Below, one piece after another: positions 48,745 to 59,977 of a stretch of 64,000 bases of DNA (its first letter is position 1; each line of letters begins with the position of its first letter). The position numbers and the translations under genes are program-made. Origin of the DNA: Mucor racemosus (taxonomy: Eukaryota; Mucoromycota; Mucoromycetes; Mucorales; Mucoraceae); NCBI GenBank assembly GCA_027405735.1, contig JAPEHQ010000012.1, positions 1,860,001 through 1,924,000 of the forward strand. Direction: 5' to 3'. The notes under the pieces are model-generated. The model had not been told where the DNA came from. It ran no database searches and worked only from the letters and a program-made list of their open reading frames with translations.

Positions 48745-49283
48745 TGTTGTATTTCATGTCACCTTCTACAAATCTACATTCTAATCTGATAGACAATATA
48801 CTATGATGGTAGCTTACACGAATCGAGGTATAGCCGATACTTCGGAAGGAAGTAGCAACCACGGATACTCTGTTTTTCATGTGGCTCAATAACACATTCA
48901 GCTCATTTTATAGCAGCATATTAATGGGCGGTGCTATTGATATAAACATTGACCTTAGGGTACGGACCTGCTCTCAACAAATTGAATAAGAACAAGACAA
49001 ATACTAATTGTGAAACATATCAAATAAGGCTATAATTCAACACGGTACATCTCTAATTTCCTGAATCAATATGGATAATACTTATCGTATTAATCTACTG
49101 TATTGGTTCTTTAGTTATAATCTTAGTAGTAAATAGTGAATAGAGACGAAAGACCCATACGTTTACATCTTAATAAACGGCAGGCTTCTTTTAGTTTCTA
49201 GATACGGTTGGAAAAGCTGATACATTACTGTGTCTTTTTATTGTATTTTATTTATAAGCTTTAAGGATAATTCAGCATATACT
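48745..49283 (+). mobile_element. Probable solo LTR, family L2, diverged copy
   Basis: Starts TGTTGTATTTCA after an AT microsatellite and resembles 33724-34252 at its beginning (caccttctaca) and near its end (tttacatctTaataaacg). The 3' boundary and target-site duplication could not be resolved, so the end given is approximate. Confidence 0.5.
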
Positions 49284-51589
49284 GTTTGTAAATAGTTTTC
49301 TGTATATATTATATATACAAAAATCAAGCAGATTTACGTAATTTTGCTTTTGTTGAAATTTTGCGCATTATACGTTTTTTAATACTGTCAACGGTTTTAC
49401 AATTGCTTAGTGGTATTATTTAATAGGTTATATTAAAACAGGAAATAGGAAATAATAGATAGATAGATAAAATAATTAATTTCAGCCTTGTAATTTTTAT
49501 TATGAAATATAAAGAATTGAATAAAAAAACTAATTAAATAAAAAATTATGGATCGAGATTATAAATGATGAAATACTCTAAGATGAAGGGAAAATACAGT
49601 AACCTGTAATATAATTGGTTTAATGAAGTAGATAGTTAGCCGTTCAAAATAACGTTTCCAGCAACACCACGAGGAGGTCTATCTACATATTGCCATTTGA
49701 CTTTATAGCTTGTTTACCACCATACTATAAAGTGATACTGAAATCAAGCAGATGCTATGAAAACAGTACGACTCCGATTGCCAAAAAGGGCTATAGTTTC
49801 CAGCCGGCTACCGTGAAAGAAGACTACAAGACCCTAAAAGGGGGAGAGGTCGCAAGTCCACGAATGGAGAGCAACCAGATTAAATTGACCCAGGATTACC
49901 GATTGTACAAAGACAAACAACTGAGTATAGTAACCAAATTTATTGGGAAAGCATCAAAACAGATGTTATTCCAATAAAGGTGGTAAAAGTTATCGCTTCT
50001 TTGATCAAATCATTTTGATTCTTAAACCCGTATAGGATGTATCAAAAATCAGATAACAAAAAAAATGCTTTAACTTCTGAATAAAATATAATGGGAACTA
50101 TGATAAAATCAAAGAAACCAAACCAGAGAGACAAGAACAGATATACCAAATTGAACTAAAAAAATAAATAAAGCATATTAAGAAATCAGGTATTTCAAAT
50201 TGATAACAGACGTTGATAGTACCTTTTGAACTTTCAATAACGCAATTTCTTCTTGAATTGTGAATCGCTAACGCACCATATACATATATTTTTTTTTGTA
50301 CAGAAAAATACCATTGAATAAATTCAATGGAAAAACTGTATTGTAACATAATCTATTTTTTTTGTACAGAAAAATACCACTGAATAAATTCAATGGAAAA
50401 ACTGTATTGTAACATAATCTTTTTTTTTTTGCACAGAAAAATACCATTGAATAAATCCAATTGAAAAAGTGATAAAAAACGGTGCAAAAAGTGCTATATC
50501 ATTCAGCAATCCCCCTGCTGCGCAATATGGGATGGCTGAGCCACATAGTTTGACTGTTGGACACGGAAATGCTAAGCCTCATATGTTGCTGCGCAACGTA
50601 TGGTTACTGCGGTCAGCTGTAATTAAACTACTGGTTATATCTGAAATTGAAAATAATGCTTACATTTGTAATTTAAAATTTTGTTAACACTAAAACTATG
50701 CTTTCAATCTTTAATTGGAATGAAATTAATGTGTATACATTCTATGGGAATGGAAATTTGTACGAGCAAATTTCTGTGGAGCAGAGTTAGAATATAGGAT
50801 ATAAGGGTTAGTATTATTTTGTATGCTAAATAACGGAATTAAAGCTATCAATTAGATAATACATCTCATTTGGAAACAACTAGTTGATACTATAGCTTAT
50901 TGCTACGTTTCCAAAACTGCCTTGTGCAAGCTAACTCGACCAATTTAATTGAGGGTTTACCTAGCTTTAATTATTTGAAAATAATACAAGGAAGCCCGAG
51001 ACAAAGTGATGGCATGATAAAGCAAGCTTAAATCAAGTATTTCAAATCTTAAAAGCACATAGAGATCATTAGCCAGTTTTATAAGAACTCCAATAACAAT
51101 CCAAGTGATAGCGCAAGAATTACACTAAATATTTGCTGCCTGATTGAAAAGACATGTAGTGACAAACCTCATAAATTTTAGATAGCTGGCGCCGTAATGC
51201 CATAAAAAGTTTCATTATGAAAATGCGCATATATCCTTTTTTTTATTTGTCAATTTCTATGTTTTTCTTTGGAAGGTCCTTATCAAATTATCACAATTTT
51301 AAATCATCAACTCAAGAACTCAAGGTATTATAGGTATAGATATAGGTATATTGCCAATAAAAATGCACTTCAAATACTTAGAGGTATATTTTCGGATAAA
51401 AGTGCTATATCTTATATAAAATTAGCTTAATCCCAAATCACTTTACAATCCTGGGCTTAATTTTTGCATTCACACAACGTGCTGCAAAATAATATGATCA
51501 TACACTATTTATTTTCAATGCTTGAGCAGTAGACTTTCAAATGAGTTTGTAATTTTATTGTAATACCTACTCCTAAATAGATTTGATAA
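49284..51589. other. Interior of repeat island; no confirmed gene
   Basis: Holds a slightly GC-richer open frame (about 49670-49978, 100 codons, plus strand, no ATG near its start, Lys-rich, no family recognised) and the tandem repeat at 50289-50472. The rest is AT-rich and unassigned. Confidence 0.4.
50289..50472. repeat. Tandem repeat, 66/67-bp unit, about 2.7 copies
   Basis: Each unit is a T run, then gtacagaaaaatacca, then a small palindrome, then gaaaaactgtattgtaaca. CAGAAAAATA recurs at 50301, 50367 and 50434. The palindrome CCATTGAAT-AA-ATTCAATGG is perfect in unit 1, one mismatch in unit 2, and degraded in unit 3. Confidence 0.88.
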
Positions 51590-52640
51590 CTCCCAAAAAG
51601 TCTCAAAGGCAGGTAGATTTTATTGTGTTTTCTTTGTAAAACTGGGTCTCACTTTTTATTCCAGCACGACTCTTTTCTTCACTAGATAGTATCAAGAGAA
51701 AAACTACATATACTGTATGCAAATGCACCTGAAATGCTCTACTTTAGTCTAAAGCTATGTTTCTGAAAATATCCAACCTTTCGCAGTTGGAAAATTTGAA
51801 TGGTTTAAAAACAGCCAGCTTAGAATTCAGAAATTGCATTTGAGATGCAAATAACTCACAAAAATACTAAGGTATTGCAATGATGGTTATTAAGTAAACT
51901 CTACTTTATTTTTCATTCTCTACCAGGATATCTAGGTTTTGGGTCGTTGTGAATACTTTTTTATTTTTTTATAAATTTTGTGAGAGCACTTTTTCTGTTA
52001 TAGAAATCCATGAAGGGATGATTAGTTTGCAAAGCTAAAACCATAGGATAGTACTCATGAGCGTCTATCTAAAGAATTTTACCTCGTCAAAAAATATTGA
52101 TTTTTGGTCGAGAAAATTGAGATTGAATGATTGATTTTTGGTGATATAAAAAAGTATCCATTTCGGACGAGGATATACAGGTCTGGATTTTCGCCGACCA
52201 AAAAAAAAACCAAAAAAAATTAATATCCCCACCAAAAATAGGGCTACAGCTACGTATAAATACTCATTCTGTAAATAATTTTGTTGCGCATAACGTGAAA
52301 GCAAAATATTTTAGGGTTGCATTTGGATGAAGAGTACTTTTTGATCAAAAACCGTTAAAATTTGACATTAAATTTACTAGAAATTTTATGAGAAAAACAT
52401 TTTTAAAACCTACATAGATCGACTCAGAATTAAAAACTGAACCTAAAACATTTAATACCCTAGTTCAACTTACTATGCATTTTTGTGAGTAATTAAACAT
52501 CCAAGGTTTTTTTTGGTTTTTTTTTCCATTTCAACACTTTTTTTGGTTTCTAGCTCAGTCACATATGCATATCTGATTATACAATTTTATATGGCCACAT
52601 TCAAAATCGGAGCGTGCCCCCATTTTAATAGATAATTAGG
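51590..52640 (+). repeat. Dispersed repeat family R1, copy 4 (degraded)
   Basis: Recognisable by actgggtctcactttttatt (51639) against actgggtctcacttttcatc (22279), and by acctacatagatcgactcag (52409) against atttatatagatggatgc (23050). More diverged than copies 1-3. Near 52610 a ggagcgtgcccccatttt segment matches the 5' side of the family (4830-4850 reversed, 22110). Confidence 0.6.
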
Positions 52641-53065
52641 AAATAAAAAATGCAAAGCTATACTTGAGATGCTACAAAATATTGCCAAAAAAGTTATTTC
52701 TATTCATCTTGATTTTTCAGCGAGTATAAAGGCTTCAAATGTGAAACACTTGTTTTCCCCCCGCTTAAAATCTCAATCTAAGATGTCAAATATCTCGAGA
52801 AATTTCATTAAAAAGTATTACTTGAACACATAATAAAAGTTGTCGAACAATTCATTCCACACATTTTGATATATAATTTTAAATGCCAAGTCTAGTTTCA
52901 ACAATTTCAGAGGGCAAAATAAGCTAAAAAATGTGAATATTTATACTGGTGATCAATTTTAGCAGAAACTTCTTTTCAAAACCAGTACCGATCCATTCAA
53001 CATTGTACCGGCTACAAACTTTATTAGATAAAGCAAGGATGGTTACTATAGTGATTGTTTCATAT

Positions 53066-53310
53066 TGTTATGTCAATATCATATCCTAGGTCGCACATTC
53101 AAGGTCGCAGTCAATATTCGGTATTATAGTAAATCAACAGGTGTACACGTTGATTCACATGCGTCTTAGTAAATTGGTGTAATGTTCTTAGATAGTAATT
53201 CTGTGTAATAGTTATAATGAAAAGTATATAAATACATCCTCTGGATGTATTGTTAATAAAAAGTGTAATATTTTGGCAAGATTATTTCTTAAGACCGTTT
53301 TGACATTTCA
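53066..53310 (+). mobile_element. Solo LTR, family L3 (245 bp)
   Basis: Starts TGTTATGTC and ends GACATTTCA, which are inverted complements apart from two bases. Flanked by CATAT at 53061-53065 and 53311-53315. It contains TATATAAATAC (about 53226) and AATAAAAAG (about 53254), consistent with promoter and polyadenylation signals. Single copy in the window. Confidence 0.75.
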
Positions 53311-53327
53311 CATATATTTGAACAATG

Positions 53328-53979
53328 CAGAAATGGCCAGCTTAAGATTGAAAAACCGCATTTGAAATAAAAATAAATCGAGAAAATACTAAGGTATTGC
53401 AATGATGGTTATTAAGTAAACTCTACTTTATTTTTCATTCTCTACCAGGATATATTACATAAGCAAATCACATACATAAAAAACAACCAAGAACAGGTAA
53501 ATTCACTGATGTGCAATTCATCTGTTGTTCTTTCCGTCCCTTCTTATATTTATAACCACATACAATCCAAATAAATATATAGTTTTATTATTGTTACTTG
53601 TAACCAATTTTTATATACTCCCATGTAATCAATCATGAGTATGAATCATACAATAAATAGTAGTAATAGAATTACAATAATTAAGTAAGACCAATCTCTC
53701 TTCCCAATCATAGAATCAAAAAAGCCATTCATATAATCGTCCATATTATATATTCAGACGGACAACCAATTGATTTATTGCACAAAACAGAGTAAAGAAT
53801 ATCAATAATAATGTAACGAGACAAATACAGTTAAACTTCTACGACAATTTCAAATGTAGCAGCTACACGCACCGCAAAAGTCGGCAAAAATAAAATAATA
53901 TTACCCAGTAGGGGGGTCGAACCCCTAATCTTCCGTTTAGAAGACGGATGCCTTATCCAATTGGGCCAACCGGGCAACT
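53328..53979 (-). repeat. Right arm of the 652-bp inverted repeat carrying tRNA-Arg
   Basis: Mirror copy of 47529-48180. Position x in the left arm corresponds to 101508 minus x here. I saw no mismatch. The arms flank 5147 bp of repeat-rich DNA. Confidence 0.93.
53902..53975 (-). tRNA. tRNA-Arg (anticodon UCU), second copy
   Basis: Identical to the copy at 47533-47606, in opposite orientation, so the two tRNA genes point towards each other across the island. An ATCACGTGAT palindrome lies about 54 bp upstream of its 5' end (54029-54038), outside the repeat arm. Confidence 0.96.
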
Positions 53980-54553
53980 ATATTTGCCACCTTATTATAA
54001 CATATATGACAAATAGAACAAATAAAAAATCACGTGATCTTAGGCATACTGGCCTGTGTATTTTTTGTTTGCTTTGTCATTGCAATAAATCTAACAAGTA
54101 AACAGTACTTATATATATTTCTGTAGTTACTAAAGACACATTATGAGCTGCTTTAGGGTAAAAATTATGTATTCAATGATTTCATGATTAAAATACAGTC
54201 TAAACCTTGTATTTTATGATTGTAAAATTGCCCAATATCAGATAATGCATGATCAAAGCCTCAAGTTTCTTTGCCCAAATCATTTTACAGGTTTGGTAAT
54301 TATAATGAAGTTTTACAAGCAAACTATCAGGCAATATTTTATTTTATATTGGACAAATTAGCGTTAATAATGATTCATAATTCACCATCATCCATCACCA
54401 TGACCATAAACCGCAGCTGTCAGACTTCTGAGCAATATCAAATCCAAAACAGTCCCAATTTTTTTTCTCCCTTCAAAACAAGAAGCAAAAGAGAAACGTA
54501 CAATCTTCGTTGTTATATAAAAGCCCCACTTCCTCTTGATATATAGTGTATAT
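53980..54553. other. Intergenic between tRNA-Arg and tRNase Z
   Basis: Promoter side for both the minus-strand tRNA and the plus-strand tRNase Z gene. Holds the ATCACGTGAT site. No gene seen. Confidence 0.5.
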
Positions 54554-57500
54554 ATGCTATTATTATTACAACAAGTTCATCGTGTAATAATAAGAAAAAG
54601 CAGCAAAAAAATTCAATCTTATTTGAATCAAAAACCCAAGCAGCTTAATCGTGGAATGAAAGCATATATTCAAATTGTTGGGCAAAATTCACCCGAAGGA
54701 CCACCTAGTTTGGTCCTCCATTACGATTCACAACGGTATCTATTCAATTGTCGGGAAGGAACACAACGACTTTGTGTACAGGAAAAAGTTAGACTTAACA
54801 AATTGAGTAATGTCTTTCTAACTCGAGTGAATTGGGATTGTATTGGTGGTCTTACTGGTAGGGAATCTTCACTTGAAATAATCTTATTCGATCTAATAAA
54901 AATATATTATTATAGGTATGCTTCTTACACTTACCGATGCTGGTGTACGTAATGTTGATATTCATGGAGGAAAGAATTTGTCACATTTCATTGCTGCTAC
55001 TAGGCAATTTGTATATAGGTAACATATTGGATCAAATCAAGGGTGGTTACATTAATTTAACACATCAAATAGAACAAATGCAACTGTAAATGCTCATGAA
55101 TTTAATGATACATCAAAACCATTTAGCGATCAAAATATAACAATTACACCTGTTATTGCACTTCCAACAAGTCCAAGAAAGAGAAATTATGAACAATATG
55201 CTTCAGAAAGCAGCAGCAGTAGCCACAGTAGCAGCAGCAGTAATGAATCATCTGATGAAAGCAAACATTTTAAAAAGAACGAAATTATGTCAGATATAGA
55301 AGCTAATGAGTATAGAAAAAAAGTGATTTCTCTCATGTTTACAAATACGAGTAAAGGAGAAAAAGCACCTGGTCATACTATTGAGGCAGATTGTTCACCA
55401 AGACCGCCTTCACCAACAACCAAATCTACTAAAACAGCACATCCATTATCCGCAGTAGCCGAAGAACCAGCAATTACAAAAGCAGTTACAAATCAAAGAG
55501 ATCATTTGATGAAAGGACTACCTAGAACAAAGCCTTATCCGGCAGCAGTCAGTTATATTTGTCAAGGTGTCCCTTTGCCACGTAAATTCAATGCAAAAGC
55601 CGCAATTAAACTCGGCCTTAAATTAGGACCTGTATGTGGTCAGTTACAAAAGGGCATTTCTGTCACCTTGGATGATGGACGAGTCATTACCCAGGATATG
55701 GTCTGCGATCCAGAGATACCAGGTCATGTGTTTATGGTTGTTGATTGTCCTGATATCAGTTATATCGATAATCTTGTAAATTCACCTAAATTTAATGATT
55801 ATCAAATTGGAGGCACTCGTACAGTGAATGCAATTATTCATTATGTTGGTAAAAATGTTCTTCAAGACAAGAGATACAAGGGATGGCTTCAAACTTTTGA
55901 CGCAACAACAGATGTAAATTACTAAATGTCGTGTGATACCATGCTATCTTTTTTTTAATAACCAAGTCTTATTTATAGCATATTTTCGGATCTACAGAGA
56001 TTTGTGCTCAAAGCGTTCAATACACATCACATGCCATTGGACAAGTAAAGCTGTCCATGTTGGATGAAAATATTTTTCCTATTCCAAAATATAGCAATAC
56101 ACCATCATTACCATTAGACCAAGGTAAAAAAAAAAAAAAAAAAAAAAAGAACAACCAAAAAGGAAAATAAGATAATCGTAATTAATCCGCTTATTTAGTC
56201 GAGGGTTTGCCTAAAAATAGTTATAGATTAGAAAGCATGGCTCAATATAGTCTCGAACCTAGAAATGGCATACAATATTTGGATAGACCTGCATTTAATC
56301 ATACAAATTTCGATATACCAGAAATTAAAAAAATCGATGAAAACAAAGAGTATCATGAAGCTGTTCGATCAGCTAGAATAGAAGCATCTAAAGTAGATTG
56401 CAGCGAGAGATTTCCTGGAGATGATGTAGAAATTATTACATTAGGTACAGGCAGTTCAATTCCTGCAAAATATAGAAATGGCAAGTATTTTTAAAAGCGG
56501 TTGATCTTGTAATTTTGTATTAATGATTCAATAATAGTAAGTGCTACATTGGTTAGAATTCCTGGCTATGGATCAATCATGCTCGACGCAGGCGAAGGCA
56601 CATATGGTCAAATGATGCGAAGATTTGGCATTGAACGATTAGATGATGAAATGAGAGCTATTCGATGTATATTTATTTCTCATTTACATGCTGATCATCA
56701 TTTAGGTGTTGTGCAGTTGATTAATAAATGGAACAAGGCAAGTTGTGATTATATGACGATGGTATCGAAATTAACTTGTCTGGATATAGGTTTCTGATAA
56801 GTCTGCAGTTATGACAATTGTTGGCCCTTTTGTTTATAAACATTGGTTAAATGAATACAATGATATTGAATATATGGGATCAAGAAGAACAAGAGTCAAA
56901 TTTGTTCGAAATGAAACTATTTTAAAGGATAAAATAACAAAAGGACAAGATCTTGTTAATTTAAATGAATTAAAAGATGCACTTGATCTTGACGTTATTG
57001 AACCAGTTGAAGTTGTTCATTGTAGATGGGCGTATGGTTTATCAATTCAGCATAAATCTGGTTGGAAACTTGTTTATTCTGGTGATACTCGTCCTTGCGA
57101 TAAATTAATTGAATCAGGAAAAGATGCCACATTATTAATACATGAAGCAACACTTGAAGATGCAGAGTTAGAAAAAGCTAAAGCGAAACGCCACAGCACA
57201 ACAGGAGAAGCTATTGATGTTGGAAAAAGGCGAGTAAAATAATCATATGAAAAAGTTATACAAGACTAACCAATTTGATAATAGGATGAATGCCAAATTT
57301 ACTCTGTTGAATCATTTTAGTCAACGTTATCCCAAATTACCAATTCTTTCAGAAGAACAATCCAATGTTTGTTTTAGTTTTGATTTAATGACTATACCAA
57401 TGAAGAAAATCCCATTATTACCTAAATTCACAAATGCAATTCAACTAGCATTTAAAGACGAAGAAGAAGATGAAGAAACTATTATTAAAGAAATCACAGC

Positions 57501-57555
57501 TAAAAAACCAAGCAAAAGACAACAGCAAAAGCAAAAGCAAAAGAATATCAAGTGA
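54554..57555 (+). CDS. TRZ1: Long-form tRNase Z (ELAC2/Trz1), tRNA 3'-end endonuclease
   Basis: Eight exons (54554-54857, 54916-55018, 55073-55913, 55979-56123, 56199-56480, 56538-56737, 56790-57229, 57285-57555) give 861 residues. It removes 3' trailers from pre-tRNA in nucleus and mitochondria. The N-terminal half has PSLVLHYDSQRYLFNCREGT, FLTRVNWDCIGGLTG and VYRTNATVNAHEF. The catalytic C-terminal half has EIITLGTGSSIPAKYRNVSA, IMLDAGEGTYGQMMRRFG, the metal-binding SHLHADHHLG, the exosite-like LIHEATLEDAELEKAKAKRH, and GKRMNAKFTLLNHFSQRYPK. Introns at 56481, 56738 and 57230 start with GC, not GT; each choice is forced because it restores the conserved sequence and the frame. The N-terminus may include a mitochondrial presequence (LLLLQQVHRVIIRKSSKKIQ), with an internal Met (GMKAYIQI) as a possible nuclear start. 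Confidence 0.93.
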
Positions 57556-57720
57556 TCTAAATATTTTGTGTCACTTTGATAGTCTTTCATCATGATGAAA
57601 CTGTTTTATCATGCTGCACAACATCAATATAAGAGCGTATAAATAAACACGTAATAAACACTTGATATTTTGTCTTTTCCTTTTCTCTCTCTTTCTCCTT
57701 GTTTATATAACTATAAAAAA

Positions 57721-58854
57721 ATGGCTGATTTTGCTCAACCTCCTCCTCCTATTGATACCACACAGCAACAACAAGCAAAGTTGGCTGAATCTCCCATTCC
57801 ATCTGCTACAGCACGTAAGTTTTACTAGTACAAGTAAGTTTATTTCTTTTTTTTCTAATACAAGATGATTAGCACCTGAAAATGGAACCACTCTTCCTGC
57901 AATCAATAAGGATGCTGTATTTGATACCCCTCCTCCTTCTGTAAAGCCAAGCACCAACAAAGCTTCTTCTGGTAAATCATTTTCTTACAAGTCGCCTGAT
58001 ATTAAGTTTGAGGATGGTAAAGTATTTTGATGAATTTTTTTTTTCTGATTTTGCATGATATTCATAATCCAAAAAATGAATCTAGATGCTCCCACTTATT
58101 TGAAAACCAAGGTAGAATCTCTTATTTACTGGGAATATCCAAAGAAGAGTGCCATCTTTCTCGTTTCATCACTTAGTATCTTGACCTTGACACAATACTA
58201 TTCTCTTTTGCAAATCATTGCAGGTGTATTCACTCTTGTTACCGGTTTAAATTTGGCATTCGTATTTACACACAAGCAAGGGCAAAGGTTTATTGGAGGA
58301 AAGTCTAGTGACAACATTTCCAATCCCCATAGGTAAAAATAATGCATATCGTATAACTAAGCTTATTACTAAAATGTCTGTTTGAATATAGTGAGCGCCT
58401 TAAAACTAAAGGAACCTATATTCCTCGTGATCGCGTCGTACGTACAGCACAATTAACCATCGATGTAGCTGAAGTTATTGCACAACAAATTACAAAATTA
58501 ATTTTGATTGAAGATACCTGGCGTTCTGCCATCTCATTAGTTGTATCTTACTTGGTCTGGACTCTTGCAAAATTCGTATCAACAAAGTATTTAGTTGGGT
58601 TCTTTGTTGTTTCTGCATTTAGTCTTCCTCGCCTTTACCTTCAAAATCAAGATCTTGTAGATGCTCATGTCGCTCGTCAATCTAAAAATGCTCGTATTTT
58701 GGCTGAACAATATGGTGGCGTTGCCAGTGCTAAAGCAAAGGAATTAACTGAACAAGCAAAGACCTTTATCAAATCAAAGTCTTCTTCTATCCCCAAACCT
58801 GGTGCTGCTAATCCAGCTACTACTATTCAAGAACCAACAAAAAAGACTGAATAA
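57721..58854 (+). CDS. Reticulon-domain ER membrane-shaping protein
   Basis: Four exons (57721-57814, 57873-58016, 58086-58332, 58392-58854) give 315 residues. The N-terminal 75 residues are Pro/Gln/Ser-rich. The reticulon homology domain begins VESLIYWEYPKKSAIFLVSS, with a long hydrophobic hairpin (FLVSSLSILTLTQYYSLLQI, then AGVFTLVTGLNLAFVF). A 75-residue loop follows, containing RLKTKGTYIPRDRVVRTAQL. The second hairpin is DTWRSAISLVVSYLVWTLAK then YLVGFFVVSAFSLPRLYLQN. Two long hairpins separated by a polar loop are diagnostic of Rtn proteins, which curve ER tubules. The tail is Lys/Ser-rich. Confidence 0.88.
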
Positions 58855-59202
58855 ATGTTTTTTTCTTAAAAAAAAAAATGTCATGATGAGCAATAAAAAA
58901 ACATTACATATTTCCTCATAATTTTCTTTATTATTAAATGTTATTATTGCTGTTATACATGGAAGGAGGGGGTCAGGGTCCCAGGTAATAAGGGAGAGAT
59001 GCAGATGCATATTGTTTGTGCACCACCATAACAATAACTTTTTAAGGTTTTTTCTTTCGACCTTAATGATTTTCTTTTTGTATAACCAGTACTGGAAAGG
59101 GTATTTTCATAGTCTTTTGTTAATTAATTTGTAATACAAAAAACGGAAGAAGGCTAATACAACGGGTATTAGTTTGGTATAAATAATCAAATTTCATTTT
59201 CT
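58855..59202. other. Convergent intergenic spacer
   Basis: Shared 3' region of the reticulon and 2H-phosphoesterase genes, with A/T runs and a G-rich patch near 58965. No feature supported. Confidence 0.5.
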
Positions 59203-59889
59203 TCAGATCTCACATTGAAGTAAAATTCTTGAAAGGTTAGCTAATTGCACATAATAACCATGTCTCCAACCAGTTCGTAGAAGTGCCTGAATAAAATGTT
59301 TATCTTGAAAGTAAAATGGTACATATTCAATCAATCTCGAATATAATTCTTTGGCACAAGGTTGATCTTTCTGAAGACATAACAATGTACCAGGTCCTTT
59401 ATATTGATGTACATCACGAGGGGAAAATCCAACTGTAATATGAAAATTACTATTGTTTAAGCCTACAAAATGACGTATATTTTGTCCAAATGGCCAATAA
59501 ATCACTCTGTAATATGCTTTGGCGTCTCCAGATGCAATTGAACCTAAGCCAAGATCAATGGGCTTTTCCCATTCAGACACACTACCGAATTGGTCAATAA
59601 TAGAAGCTACTAGTTTGAGTTGTGTCGATTTAAAAAGCTTCTTTTTTTCTTTGCTTGAAATAGCTCTCTTATTGCCATCGTCATCTAATATCGTTGAAGT
59701 AAGTTTTTCTCCTATTTCCAAGTGATTTATAACTGTGATATGATGTCCATTTTCTTCGCCATCTCTCAAAATGCGATTTTCAATGAAATCTGGGGCAATT
59801 AAATGATCTAATATTGACCCAAGTTGATTGATATAAGGTCCACGTAAAGATAAATATCTGCCTTCTTTTTCAAATAATAAATTTGACAT
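59203..59889 (-). CDS. 2H phosphoesterase-like protein (Swiss Army Knife RNA-repair 2H type)
   Basis: Single exon, 228 residues. Two His-x-Thr motifs, GHHITVINH (about residue 48) and NFHITVGFS (about residue 148), form the hallmark of the 2H phosphoesterase fold, which acts on cyclic phosphates or related RNA ends. The first block begins RYLSLRGPYINQLGSILDHL, and the spacing fits the 2H domain seen in Swiss Army Knife RNA-repair proteins, but no phosphatase domain follows, so this may be a single-domain form. The C-terminal part (YSRLIEYVPFYFQDKHFIQA, then LLRTGWRHGYYVQLANLSR) is helical and family-specific. It lies 88 bp downstream of Kae1 on the same strand and near tRNase Z, so an RNA-processing role is plausible but unproven. 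Confidence 0.65.
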   Translation of the reverse strand: MSNLLFEKEGRYLSLRGPYINQLGSILDHLIAPDFIENRILRDGEENGHHITVINHLEIGEKLTSTILDDDGNKRAISSKEKKKLFKSTQLKLVASIIDQFGSVSEWEKPIDLGLGSIASGDAKAYYRVIYWPFGQNIRHFVGLNNSNFHITVGFSPRDVHQYKGPGTLLCLQKDQPCAKELYSRLIEYVPFYFQDKHFIQALLRTGWRHGYYVQLANLSRILLQCEI

Positions 59890-59977
59890 GTTTGAATGGA
59901 GGGAAAGAAAAAAAAAGAAGAAAAAAAAAAAAAAAAAAAAGAATGGGATTTAAAAAATAAAAAGTTTTATTTGTTGC

